Notes under the pieces: generated by a model
What the model saw: the letters and a program-made list of their open reading frames with translations, nothing else
Databases searched by the model: none
What the model was told of the DNA's origin: nothing
Part shown: positions 9,520 through 17,299 of the stretch, in pieces
How positions within the stretch are numbered: position 1 is the first letter of the stretch
How the letters are laid out: each line of letters begins with the position of its first letter
Position numbers and translations under genes: made by a program
Assembly: GCF_021025955.1 (NCBI RefSeq)
Contig: NZ_JAJNCL010000001.1
Span: 806,001-870,000 of the forward strand
Reading direction: 5' to 3'
DNA from: Rhodococcus qingshengii
GTDB lineage: Bacteria > Actinomycetota > Actinomycetes > Mycobacteriales > Mycobacteriaceae
Length of the DNA stretch: 64,000 bases

Positions 9520-10396
9520 GGCTGCCTCCCATCAATCTGTTGAAGGTGAATCGGTAGAGGCGGTACAAGCCGAGTGAGAGTGCGACCTGGACTGTCGCGA
9601 TCACTGCCGCGCCCGGCAAGTCGAACGTGACGATGCCACGGGTGTAGATGAGGACCGGCAGAGTTACGACGTCTTTTGCTCCAGTGAAGAGCACGATGCC
9701 GAATTCGTTGAGCGTCAACAGAAGTACGAGTGACCCACCGGCCAGGAGGGCTGGCCACGCTTCCGGCATCACCACCTGTCGCAGAACCCGGATGGGTGAC
9801 GCTCCGAGGCTGGCCGCGACGTCGAGTTGTTCACGGGGAATCTGGGTGAACGCGGCCAATAGCGGACGTACGACAAAAGGTGTGAAGAAGGTGATTTCGG
9901 CCGCGATGACGCCGAACGGTGTGTTGAGGAAATTCAGCGGGCCGCTCGCGTCGCCGGTGATGCGGATGATGAAGGCGTTGACGGCGCCGGCCGTGCCGTA
10001 CAGAAACGTGAACGCCAGCGTGATCAGGAATGACGGCAGGGCGAGCACCGTGTCGATCAATCGCCCTACCACCTTGGATCCGGCGAATGGAACGAAGGCA
10101 AGCACCAAGGCGAGGAAGGTGCCGAGGACTAGGCAACCCAGGGTCGACGCCACGGCGATCTGGATGGTCCGCCAGAGTGCGGTCCTGAACAGTTCCGAAC
10201 CGAGCACGGACGACCACGTGGACAACCCGGTGCCGCTTCCGGTGCTCAGCGATTCCGTGAGGACACGCGCGGTGGGATACACCGCGAACACGAGGACAAG
10301 AAGCAGTGGTGGTAGCGTCCACCCGATCCGGCGCCACGGGATCGGGTCTTTGTGCTGGGGCACAGCGGTTTCGGGGCGTTCCAAGGTTGTCGTCAT
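9494..10396 (-). CDS. ABC transporter permease 1, aminophosphonate-type importer
   Basis: A 300-residue permease with an N-terminal cytosolic segment, about six membrane helices and an EAA docking loop (DVAASLGASPIRVLRQVVMP). It is the PhnU/CysT-like partner of the adjacent permease; together they would form the channel. The ATG at 10396 overlaps the stop of the ATPase gene (ATGA), so I reject the much longer upstream reading in this frame, which lies antisense-like across the ATPase gene. Position and spacing point to a single polycistronic mRNA. Confidence 0.87.
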   Translation of the reverse strand: MTTTLERPETAVPQHKDPIPWRRIGWTLPPLLLVLVFAVYPTARVLTESLSTGSGTGLSTWSSVLGSELFRTALWRTIQIAVASTLGCLVLGTFLALVLAFVPFAGSKVVGRLIDTVLALPSFLITLAFTFLYGTAGAVNAFIIRITGDASGPLNFLNTPFGVIAAEITFFTPFVVRPLLAAFTQIPREQLDVAASLGASPIRVLRQVVMPEAWPALLAGGSLVLLLTLNEFGIVLFTGAKDVVTLPVLIYTRGIVTFDLPGAAVIATVQVALSLGLYRLYRFTFNRLMGGSRAAVDTKL

Positions 10397-11568
10397 GGGT
10401 GGCGATCCGCCGGAACCAGGACACTGCCGTCCGTGGGTAAGACGACGCCCACTTCGGTGTCGGCCGGTCGCTCGTCGTGCCCTGGAACATCCGCGTCGAC
10501 GCGGACGTCGTCGAGGCCACGGACAGCCAGCGTCAGACGCGTCGTGGAACCGCGCCAGACGCTCGAGACGATGCGCGCCGGGAATGATCCTCGTGCGCCG
10601 ACGCCGGTTACGCCTACCGTGTGCGGGCGAACACAAAGGTAGGCGTCCATGTCGGACTCCCACTCGATGCGCCCGATCTCGGGTTGAGGGGCGTGAGCGG
10701 TGAACGGAGCGCCACCGATCGAGACTAGTGCGGAGGTGCCGATGACGCGTGTGACGGTGCAGGGCAGCAGGTTCGCACCCCCGAGGAAGGCCGCGGTGAA
10801 GCTGGACGGCGGGCGTTTCCACAAGGCCTCGGCGGTGTCGATGTCCGCGAGTCTGGCGTTGCGCATCACTGCGATTCGGTTTGCGAGCGCGAGGGCTTCA
10901 CTCTGATCGTGCGTCACATAGAGCATGGCTGTGTCAGGTAGTGCGGCGCGCAGTCTCGCCAGTTCGCCGAGCATGCTCTCGCGAAGTTGAGCATCCAGGG
11001 CGGCCAGTGGTTCGTCGAGGAGGAGTACTCCAGGGCGAATCGCCAAGGCGCGGGCGATGGCGATTCGCTGCTGTTGGCCACCGGAAAGCTCACGCGGCAG
11101 ACGCTTTCCGTATGCTGACATCCCGACCATGTCGAGGGCTTCGGCTACGCGAGGGCCGATCTCCGACCGCGGCACACGATGGGCTCGGAGTCCGAAGGCA
11201 ACGTTCTCGGAAACTCGCATGTGAGGGAAAAGAGCGTACGACTGAACGACGACGCCGATACCGCGTTGTGCGGGAGGCAGATTGGTGACGTCTCGGGTGC
11301 CGAGCTTGACGGAACCGGACGTGGGGCGGATAAAACCCGCGAGGGCCTTCAGGGCGGTCGACTTGCCGGATCCACTGGGCCCCAGCAGTGCCACAGTTTC
11401 ACCCGGTGCCACTCGCAGATTGAAATCGACGAGTGCATGGGTTGCGGTCTTCCCGCGGCCGTAGGCGACGTTGACGCGATCGAAGGTGATGGCCGGAGCA
11501 GAATGTTCGATCGCTCCGTGAACACCGACGGTCTCGGGGAGCGTCCGCCCCAGTCTGGTTCTTGCCAT
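10393..11568 (-). CDS. ABC transporter ATP-binding protein, aminophosphonate-type importer
   Basis: A 391-residue ATPase. It has Walker A GPSGSGKST, a Q-loop region (VVQSYALFPHM), the signature LSGGQQQRIAIARALA, Walker B VLLLDEP and a switch histidine in YVTHDQSEA. The C-terminal ~130 residues form a TOBE-type regulatory domain, as in MalK/PotA/PhnT-like importers. The start is ATG 11568; it follows the binding-protein stop by two bases. The family fits transporters for 2-aminoethylphosphonate, iron or polyamines. The neighbouring phosphonatase-like hydrolase and FAD amine oxidase favour an aminophosphonate. Confidence 0.88.
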   Translation of the reverse strand: MARTRLGRTLPETVGVHGAIEHSAPAITFDRVNVAYGRGKTATHALVDFNLRVAPGETVALLGPSGSGKSTALKALAGFIRPTSGSVKLGTRDVTNLPPAQRGIGVVVQSYALFPHMRVSENVAFGLRAHRVPRSEIGPRVAEALDMVGMSAYGKRLPRELSGGQQQRIAIARALAIRPGVLLLDEPLAALDAQLRESMLGELARLRAALPDTAMLYVTHDQSEALALANRIAVMRNARLADIDTAEALWKRPPSSFTAAFLGGANLLPCTVTRVIGTSALVSIGGAPFTAHAPQPEIGRIEWESDMDAYLCVRPHTVGVTGVGARGSFPARIVSSVWRGSTTRLTLAVRGLDDVRVDADVPGHDERPADTEVGVVLPTDGSVLVPADRHP

Positions 11569-11570
11569 GA

Positions 11571-12620
11571 TCAGCTCCCGGTGGCTTTCTGGTAGGCGGC
11601 GATGTCGGCGTCGAGCGAGCTGAGGACGTCGTTCCAGTTCGGGGTCCATACGTTGACGCCCTGCAGAACTCCCGAAGGCGTGTTCTTGTCGGTCGATTCA
11701 CCGGCACTGCTTCGGACGTCCTCGCGGACCGATACGCCGAGTGCATCGGTGGCGACGGTCTTCTGGGATTCTTCGGAGAGCAGGAATTCCATGAGCTTCT
11801 TCGCTTGTTCGCTACTCGGTGCGCTCTTGGCGAGCCCCATCACGTATGGCAGTGCAATGGTGGTGCGAGTGCCGTCGGCTCCCGCGGGGAAGAAGATGTC
11901 GAACTTGGATCCGTCGTCGGCGATGGAGGCGAGGTTCATCTGGACGTCACCGTTGGCGACCAACAGCTCTCCGTTGCTGACCTTGGGCTGGAGCTTTCCT
12001 GTCGAGGACGAGGGTCCGACGTTGTTGGCCTGGAGCTTTCCGAGGTAGTCGAGTGCGCCTTCCTTACCCATCAGGTTCTGGAGCAGCAAGAGCACCGCGG
12101 TACCGTCGCCGGCCTGGCCGGGCGTGGAGTACTGCAACTTGCCCTTGAACTGATCTGTGAGCAGGTCGTCCCAAGATTGTGGGGCGGGTGATGCAGTCGG
12201 ATTGGCAATGAAGGAGAGGTAGTTCTCGACGACGGGTACGTACTTGCCGGCGTCATCCTTCTCGTCGGCCGGAACGGCGGAGGTGTCGATTCCGCTGGGC
12301 TCGAGCAGACCTTGCGCGTCGGCCTTCTGGATGAACGGTGGCAGGGTGATGATGACATCGGCCTGTGGGTTGGACTGCTCCTTGTCGACGCGGGAGACGA
12401 CCTCGCCGGAACCGGCTTCCACCAGGTTGACAGCGATGCCGGTCTGCGCGGTGAAGGCGTCGAATCTGCCCTTGTACCAACCGGACAGTCCGTCGGCGCT
12501 GTAGACGGTGACGGTTTCGGTATCTGATCCGGCGGCAGTGCCGGTTCCACCACATGCTGTGGTGAACGAAAGGACGGACACGGCGAGAGCGGCCGCAGCG
12601 ATGCTCGGGCGTAGACGCAT
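11571..12620 (-). CDS. Periplasmic-type substrate-binding lipoprotein for the aminophosphonate importer
   Basis: A 349-residue binding protein of the iron/2-aminoethylphosphonate (PhnS-like, type 2 periplasmic-binding) class. The N-terminus is a signal peptide ending in a lipobox (FTTACGG, Cys at about residue 23), so it is tethered to the outer face of the membrane. Fold signatures include VTVYSADG at the mature start and a hinge region with PLPYVMGLAKSAP-like content. The ATG at 12620 lies 25 bases downstream of the hydrolase stop. Ferric-iron binding proteins share this fold, so an iron substrate is the main alternative; the operon context argues against it. Confidence 0.85.
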   Translation of the reverse strand: MRLRPSIAAAALAVSVLSFTTACGGTGTAAGSDTETVTVYSADGLSGWYKGRFDAFTAQTGIAVNLVEAGSGEVVSRVDKEQSNPQADVIITLPPFIQKADAQGLLEPSGIDTSAVPADEKDDAGKYVPVVENYLSFIANPTASPAPQSWDDLLTDQFKGKLQYSTPGQAGDGTAVLLLLQNLMGKEGALDYLGKLQANNVGPSSSTGKLQPKVSNGELLVANGDVQMNLASIADDGSKFDIFFPAGADGTRTTIALPYVMGLAKSAPSSEQAKKLMEFLLSEESQKTVATDALGVSVREDVRSSAGESTDKNTPSGVLQGVNVWTPNWNDVLSSLDADIAAYQKATGS

Positions 12621-12645
12621 GACGATTCCTTCTTCGGAGGTGAGA

Positions 12646-13323
12646 TCAGGGGTGGGTGAGGAGTTCGGCGAACTCCGTCACGGACGGGACGATGTGGGTG
12701 GCACCGGCGTCGCGAAGTTGTTGCTCGTCGTGAGCGCCGGTCAGAGTTCCGGCAACGATTGATGCGCCGGATCGAATGCCGCTGAGCACGTCGTTGGACG
12801 TGTCGCCGAGTACGGCGATCTGGTGGACGTCGTCGATCGAAAGTTTGAGCAGCGCAGTCAAAATCAAGTCAGGGAACGGGCGACCGCGACCGGCTTCGGC
12901 GGGGGAGAGGGTGAGATCGGCGAGGGTTTCCCAGCCGAGCGCGACGAGGAGTTTGTCCTGCGTCGATCGGCTGAACCCGGTGGTCAGGGCAACTTTGATG
13001 CCGGCCTCGCGGAGTGTGGTTATCGCCTTCTCCGCTCCGGAGATCGGCTCGGCGAGCCCCTGGTCGATGAGGGAGTCGTACGTGGTTTCGAAGGCGGCGT
13101 TCGCGGCCTGGGCGCGGTCTTCGTCACCGAAGATCGCCCGGAACACGACGATCTTCGACTGGCCCATCGTGTCGAGGACGTACTGGCGAGCGGCATCGGC
13201 TTCCGGGCCTTCGGCGGGCAGTCCGCCGGCTTCAGCGGCGGCAGCGAAGGCGCGAAGAACCAGTCCGTCGTCGGCGACGGTGGTGCCGGCCATGTCGAGA
13301 ACGGCGAGGGTGATGGGAGACAT
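12646..13323 (-). CDS. Phosphonatase-like HAD hydrolase (TIGR03351 type)
   Basis: A 225-residue haloacid-dehalogenase enzyme closest to phosphonoacetaldehyde hydrolase PhnX, which cleaves a C-P bond. Motif 1 reads DMAGTT (residues 10-15), the phosphonatase form DxAGT rather than the usual DxDGT. The cap region has MGQSK with Lys57, in the position of the PhnX lysine that forms a Schiff base with the aldehyde. Motif 2 appears in TTGFSRS, and the C-terminal acidic motif in VLGDTSNDV. Unlike true phnX loci there is no PhnW transaminase beside it; an FAD oxidase is the next gene. The likely substrate is phosphonoacetaldehyde or a hydroxy derivative (family knowledge plus inference). Confidence 0.88.
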   Translation of the reverse strand: MSPITLAVLDMAGTTVADDGLVLRAFAAAAEAGGLPAEGPEADAARQYVLDTMGQSKIVVFRAIFGDEDRAQAANAAFETTYDSLIDQGLAEPISGAEKAITTLREAGIKVALTTGFSRSTQDKLLVALGWETLADLTLSPAEAGRGRPFPDLILTALLKLSIDDVHQIAVLGDTSNDVLSGIRSGASIVAGTLTGAHDEQQLRDAGATHIVPSVTEFAELLTHP

Positions 13324-13348
13324 GAGAAGTCTTTCTTGTCGGAAGGAT

Positions 13349-14476
13349 TCAGAGACCGAGCTGGTCGGCGGATTGTTCCGCCAGTGCCGGGCCGAGCGTC
13401 ATGCCGCGGCCACCGGGACCGGCAACCACCCAGACGTTGTCGGCGGCTTGTGCGCGGTGAACAAGTTGTGATGGGTCGAGGCACTGGCTGTAGACGCCCG
13501 CCCATCGCTTGACGATGGGCGGAAGATCGCGTCCCAGAAGTGTTTCCACGACTCCGGACAGATGGCGATAGGGCGCCTCGTCGACGTCGAAGTCGAAGGG
13601 CTCCTCGTATTCGTGGGTGTCACCGATGGTCAGGCCGCCATGCAAGCGCTGCACGCACAGGAGCTGCATGCGGTGTTCCTCGGCAGTCGGTTCCTGCGGC
13701 TGCACTGTGCGAAGGTGATCAAGGGCAGATCCGGCGAAACCTGGGTAGTAGCGGAAGCTGTCACCGTCAGCGATTGCTGTGGTGAGCTTTTCGCCGAGTG
13801 GGGCTGTCTGCATCATCTGCAGGCGCACACGGCGCAACGGGAGATCGCCGGCGAGATCGCGAGCCAATCCGCCGAGTGTTGCTCCGGGGCAGACGATCAC
13901 CAGATCGGCGTCGAAGTTGCGACCATGGTCGTCGCGGATGTGTACGCCGGAGGTGTTCGTCGTGATCTCGCGGGCTTCCGTTCCGGCGTGGAAGGTGTAA
14001 CGGCCGGTGGATTCGAGATAGGAACGGATGGCGGGGAGCGCTTGCCGTGACTCGACAGCGGCGTCCAGGGTGCAGTGCAGTCCACCGAGAAACTTGCCCC
14101 GGAGTGCGGGGTTGACGGCGCGAACGGCGTCGGGATCCAAGAGCACGAACCCTCTGTTGTCAGCGTCGGGGCGGCCGAAGACTTCCTGCGCGACCGCGAC
14201 CTCCTCCTCGGTGCGCATGAGGGTGATGGAGCCGGCCGGGCGGTATCCGACGCCGGGGACACGGGCGGCAAGGTCCGCCCACAGCTCGCGCGAACGCAGC
14301 GCGGCTTCGAGTTCGTGCGGAGCGCGCCCGGATACCCAGACCAATCCGAAGTTCCGTACCGTGGCACCGCGGGCTTCGGGCTCGCGTTCGAGATGGATGA
14401 CGTCGTGTCCCCGGCGGATTGCCTCGTCGGCGTGCGCCGTTCCGAGGATTCCTCCGCCCACAATCAAAATTCGCAT
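13349..14476 (-). CDS. FAD-dependent amine oxidase of phosphonate clusters (TIGR03364 type)
   Basis: A 375-residue DAO-family flavoenzyme. The N-terminal dinucleotide fold reads LIVGGGILGTAHADEAIRRGHDV (split: GGGILG at about residues 7-12, acidic strand end HLERE at 29-33). The C-terminus has VAGPGGRGMTLGP, which contacts FAD in glycine/D-amino-acid oxidases. Members of this family occur beside phosphonatase-like hydrolases and are thought to deaminate an aminophosphonate (2-aminoethylphosphonate, a hydroxylated or N-methyl form) to the aldehyde used by the next enzyme. First gene of the operon; its ATG lies 17 bases from a 14-base palindrome, the probable GntR operator. Confidence 0.87.
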   Translation of the reverse strand: MRILIVGGGILGTAHADEAIRRGHDVIHLEREPEARGATVRNFGLVWVSGRAPHELEAALRSRELWADLAARVPGVGYRPAGSITLMRTEEEVAVAQEVFGRPDADNRGFVLLDPDAVRAVNPALRGKFLGGLHCTLDAAVESRQALPAIRSYLESTGRYTFHAGTEAREITTNTSGVHIRDDHGRNFDADLVIVCPGATLGGLARDLAGDLPLRRVRLQMMQTAPLGEKLTTAIADGDSFRYYPGFAGSALDHLRTVQPQEPTAEEHRMQLLCVQRLHGGLTIGDTHEYEEPFDFDVDEAPYRHLSGVVETLLGRDLPPIVKRWAGVYSQCLDPSQLVHRAQAADNVWVVAGPGGRGMTLGPALAEQSADQLGL

Positions 14477-14492
14477 GTAGAGATAGTGACGT

Positions 14493-14506
14493 TTGGTCTA
14501 GACCAA
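14493..14506. promoter_or_regulatory. Perfect palindromic operator, proximal to the phosphonate operon
   Basis: TTGGTCTAGACCAA is a perfect 14-base palindrome in the 96-base divergent region between the oxidase gene and the GntR-type regulator. A near copy lies 33 bases away. TGGT-TAGACCA-like sites are typical for UTRA-containing GntR (HutC/PhnF) regulators, so this is the likely operator for the minus-strand operon. Confidence 0.8.
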
Positions 14507-14539
14507 TAGGGGGAATCGAGACGAACTCCAGGTTAACAA

Positions 14540-14553
14540 TTGGTATAGACCGA
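14540..14553. promoter_or_regulatory. Second, imperfect copy of the GntR operator, proximal to the regulator gene
   Basis: TTGGTATAGACCGA differs from the perfect palindrome at 14493-14506 at two of 14 positions and lies 19 bases upstream of the regulator ATG. This placement suggests autoregulation, with both divergent promoters controlled by the same protein. Confidence 0.75.
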
Positions 14554-14572
14554 ATTCTTGTACGCTTGCGCC

Positions 14573-15316
14573 ATGAATCAGGAGACGTCCACCGGGCCGG
14601 GGACCTCGAGCGTCGTGATCGAACCGGAGCTGAAGTACTACCGGGTGCGCACCGAGATCGAGACCATTCTCAGTGGGCTCGAGGAGGGCGACGCAGTCCC
14701 GTCCGAGCGGGAATTGGCGGCACGGTTCACTGTCGCTCGCGAGACGGTCCGTCAAGCGCTTCGTGATCTGCTTGTCGAAGGACGGATCGAGCGGCGGGGG
14801 CGGGGCACTGTCGTCGCGAGTCCGAAGTTGGTTCAGCCGCTCTCGATTCGTTCTTATACCGAAGGCGCACTGAGTGCTGGGCGAGTGCCCAGTCGTAAGG
14901 TTGTGACGTTCGAACGAATGTCGGCCGACGACGGTCTCGCCACTGAGTTGGGTATCGAGTTGGGCGACACCGTCGTTCATCTCGAGCGTGTCCTCTTCGC
15001 CGACGGCGAGAAGATCGGACTCGAATCAACGTTCCTGCCGGACAGCAGGTTCGGTGAGATGCTCGACGCCTTCGATGCGACGACGTCGCTGTACGCGGCC
15101 ATCCGCTCCGCCGGCGTGGTCTTCGCCTCCGCTACCGAACGAATCGAGACGGTGCTCGCGTCACCGCGTGAGGCAACACTCGTCGAGTCCACGACCTCGA
15201 TGCCGATGCTTCTGCTGCACCGGACCTCCGTCGATCCGGAGGGTGTGCCGATCGAGCGGGTTCGCTCGCTTTACCGCGGCGACCGCATTGCCTTCTTGAC
15301 GACGTTGCGGGAGTGA
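14573..15316 (+). CDS. GntR-family (HutC/UTRA) transcriptional regulator
   Basis: A 247-residue regulator. The N-terminal winged helix (about 20-85) includes PSERELAARFTVARETVRQALRDL-type residues (recognition helix around VARETVRQAL) and the wing RIERRGRGTVV. The remainder is a UTRA ligand-binding domain, ending with the typical RSLYRGDRIAF. Divergent from the aminophosphonate operon with two matching operators between them; it probably senses an aminophosphonate or catabolite. ATG 14573 is chosen over an upstream TTG because the intervening bases hold the second operator copy. Convergent with the flavin monooxygenase gene, whose end is 33 bases away. Confidence 0.88.
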   Translation: MNQETSTGPGTSSVVIEPELKYYRVRTEIETILSGLEEGDAVPSERELAARFTVARETVRQALRDLLVEGRIERRGRGTVVASPKLVQPLSIRSYTEGALSAGRVPSRKVVTFERMSADDGLATELGIELGDTVVHLERVLFADGEKIGLESTFLPDSRFGEMLDAFDATTSLYAAIRSAGVVFASATERIETVLASPREATLVESTTSMPMLLLHRTSVDPEGVPIERVRSLYRGDRIAFLTTLRE

Positions 15317-15348
15317 TTGCGGTGGGCGATGCAGGCGACTCGATTCGA

Positions 15349-16476
15349 TCAAAGGTGTGAGTTGAACATGTCCAGGAGCCCTTGGGGTGCGTTCTCGCCG
15401 AAGCACATGTCCAGACCATCAGCCGACTGTCGCGCCGACGCGGCGCTGCGTGGGAAGAGTCGCTCCTCATAGGCGGCAAGTCCTTCCTCCCTTTCGCCGT
15501 ATGACGCGATCGCCTGGCCGAGCTCGGCGCCGTCGAGCATTGCCAGGTTCGCGCCCTCTCCGGCAAACGGCGACATGACATGCGCCGCGTCCCCGAGCAG
15601 AGTGACCCCGGGAGTGCGGCTCCAACTGTGCCCGATGGGAAGGGCATGGATGGGGCGAGGGGTTAGCGAGCTGTCCGCTTCGACGATCAGTGAACGCAGC
15701 GACTCGTCCCAGTCCGAGAAGTGTTCCAGCAGAATCTTCTTCGCGATGTGATCGTCGGAGAAGTCGACACTCGCTGACCAGTTCTCGGGAACTCGCAGGG
15801 CGGCATAGATGTGCAGACTGTTGTCGGTCTCACGGTGGGCTAGGAAGCCCTTGTCAGCGCTGAGCGCGAACATCATTCCGCCGCCGACTGTTTCAACGGA
15901 ACTTGCGTGCTGGTTGTCGGCGTCGTTGAGGTCGAACTCCACGAATGATATTCCGGTGTAATCCGGAGTGGCGTGTGAAACAAGTGGACGGATTTTCGAC
16001 CACGCACCGTCGGCGCCGACCAGGAGATCGGTGGTGAAGTGGGTGCCATCCGCGAGGTGGACTTCGTGTCGACCATCCGGCAACGGATGAGCACTGCGGA
16101 CCTTGGCTCCCCAGTGGATTGTTTCTTTCGGAATTGAGGTGAGCAGTAGGTCACGCAGCTGGCCGCGATCGATTTCCGGGCGGTCGCCGTCTCCGGTGTC
16201 CTGTTCGCTCAGGTGCACGACGGCATTTCGATCGAGGACGCGTGTCTCTTCACCGCCTTGATGAACGAGTGCGCGGAACTCGTCGTAGAGGCCGGCGGCA
16301 CGAAGCGCGATCTGGCCTGAGTTTTCGTGGATGTCGAGCATCCCGCCTTGAGTTCTGGCTGTCGGTCCGGATTCGAGATCGAATACCGCCGAATTGATTC
16401 CGTGCTGATGGAGGACTCGGGCGAGCGTGAGGCCACCGAGGCCGGCGCCGATGATTGCGATGGGGTAGTGGTTCAC
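15349..16476 (-). CDS. TetX-like FAD-dependent monooxygenase
   Basis: A 375-residue class A flavoprotein monooxygenase. The FAD-binding motif is IIGAGLGGLTLARVL (residues 8-22), followed by GGMLDIHENSGQIALR, which matches the GGTLDLHKGSGQEA region of Tet(X). The central DG motif is in LLVGADGAWSKIRPL, and the second FAD motif is GVTLLGDAAHVMSPFAGEG. Such enzymes hydroxylate aromatic or polyketide substrates with NADPH and O2; whether this one attacks tetracyclines or another compound cannot be told. It follows the TetR-type regulator by 9 bases on the same strand, so the pair is likely one operon controlled by the tandem palindrome at 17186-17214. Confidence 0.87.
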   Translation of the reverse strand: MNHYPIAIIGAGLGGLTLARVLHQHGINSAVFDLESGPTARTQGGMLDIHENSGQIALRAAGLYDEFRALVHQGGEETRVLDRNAVVHLSEQDTGDGDRPEIDRGQLRDLLLTSIPKETIHWGAKVRSAHPLPDGRHEVHLADGTHFTTDLLVGADGAWSKIRPLVSHATPDYTGISFVEFDLNDADNQHASSVETVGGGMMFALSADKGFLAHRETDNSLHIYAALRVPENWSASVDFSDDHIAKKILLEHFSDWDESLRSLIVEADSSLTPRPIHALPIGHSWSRTPGVTLLGDAAHVMSPFAGEGANLAMLDGAELGQAIASYGEREEGLAAYEERLFPRSAASARQSADGLDMCFGENAPQGLLDMFNSHL

Positions 16477-16485
16477 CGTGGGTTC

Positions 16486-17172
16486 CTAAGAAGTGAGAGG
16501 GGTGTTCTCGATGCCCGTAATGAGCGTTCGGAATCCCCAGGAGAGGCGTGCGGTGGGCTCCCCGGCAAGTAGGGCTGTGGCATGGCTCGCGACGAGGGGA
16601 TTCGTCTGCGGGTCTGCGTGCTGGATTGCGTCGGTCAAGGCGTTCCACCGGGCGTCCGTGTCCGAGGCGTTGTTCGGCGCCGAGTGCTCGGCAGCAGTGG
16701 ACGTCGCGTACTGAAGCAGAAGGTCCACGCCCCAGGCGGCTTGACCTGAGGGAACCTTGCCCTCGTCGAGCAATGCCAACAGGCGTTCGAGCAGGTGTAC
16801 GTAGTGAACTCCGCTTGGGCGCGAAACGAGAGCCGACTGCGCAAGGCCGGGATGATCGAACAATACGGCCGTGTAGGACGTCAAAACCCGTTCGAGGCGC
16901 GCTTGCCAAGTGCCGGAAATATTTTCGGCGAGGTCGACGACTCCGAGCAGCTCATCGAGAACCGCGGCGTGCAATTCGGCTGTGTTTCGCACGTACACGT
17001 ACAGCGACGCGGGTCCGGTGTCGAGTTCGAGGGCGAGTCGACGCATTGTCAACTTCTGCAACCCCTCCGAGCGCAAGATATCCACCGCCGCACTGACGAT
17101 GCCCTCGCGTGTCAGTGCGGGTTTGGCCGGGCGATTGCGTCGGCTCGATGGACTTGCGGGGTGAGTGGGCAT
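16486..17172 (-). CDS. TetR-family transcriptional regulator with TetR_C-like ligand domain
   Basis: A 228-residue repressor-type protein. Residues about 18-65 form the TetR helix-turn-helix (TREGIVSAAVDILRSEG, then LTMRRLALELDTGPASLYVYV). The C-terminal domain resembles the drug-binding TetR_C_1 family (ASLYVYVRNTAELHAAVLDELLG). It is first in a two-gene unit with the TetX-like monooxygenase. The region just upstream holds two identical 14-base palindromes, an obvious autoregulatory operator. By analogy with tetR/tetX-type pairs, the substrate of the monooxygenase may be the inducer (inference). Confidence 0.88.
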   Translation of the reverse strand: MPTHPASPSSRRNRPAKPALTREGIVSAAVDILRSEGLQKLTMRRLALELDTGPASLYVYVRNTAELHAAVLDELLGVVDLAENISGTWQARLERVLTSYTAVLFDHPGLAQSALVSRPSGVHYVHLLERLLALLDEGKVPSGQAAWGVDLLLQYATSTAAEHSAPNNASDTDARWNALTDAIQHADPQTNPLVASHATALLAGEPTARLSWGFRTLITGIENTPLTS

Positions 17173-17185
17173 GACTTAACCCTAC

Positions 17186-17214
17186 ACGAACATGTTCGTA
17201 ACGAACATGTTCGT
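17186..17214. promoter_or_regulatory. Tandem perfect palindromes, probable TetR-type operator
   Basis: ACGAACATGTTCGT occurs twice (17186-17199 and 17201-17214) separated by one A; each copy is a perfect palindrome and the 29-base array is itself symmetric. It begins 14 bases upstream of the TetR-family start codon at 17172. The centre-to-centre spacing is 15 bases, so two dimers would be offset by about one and a half helical turns. Confidence 0.85.
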
Positions 17215-17227
17215 CGGATCACGCGCT

Positions 17228-17266
17228 CAACCTCCACCGGTAGAGAAGAAATAGCGGTGGAGGTTG
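17228..17266 (-). terminator. Strong hairpin downstream of the serine hydrolase gene
   Basis: CAACCTCCACCG (17228-17239) is perfectly complementary to CGGTGGAGGTTG (17255-17266) around a 15-base loop. It lies 33 bases after the minus-strand serine hydrolase stop and before the tetR-type promoter. No T-run follows, so termination is inferred from position and stem strength only. Confidence 0.6.
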
Positions 17267-17299
17267 ATTACGGGCCCGTGAGCAGCCAGAGGAAATTGA

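Noticed and set aside
11571-12620. Ferric iron importer reading for the operon at 8734-12620
   Set aside because: The protein fold would fit, but no iron box lies upstream and the linked oxidase and phosphonatase-like hydrolase point to aminophosphonates.
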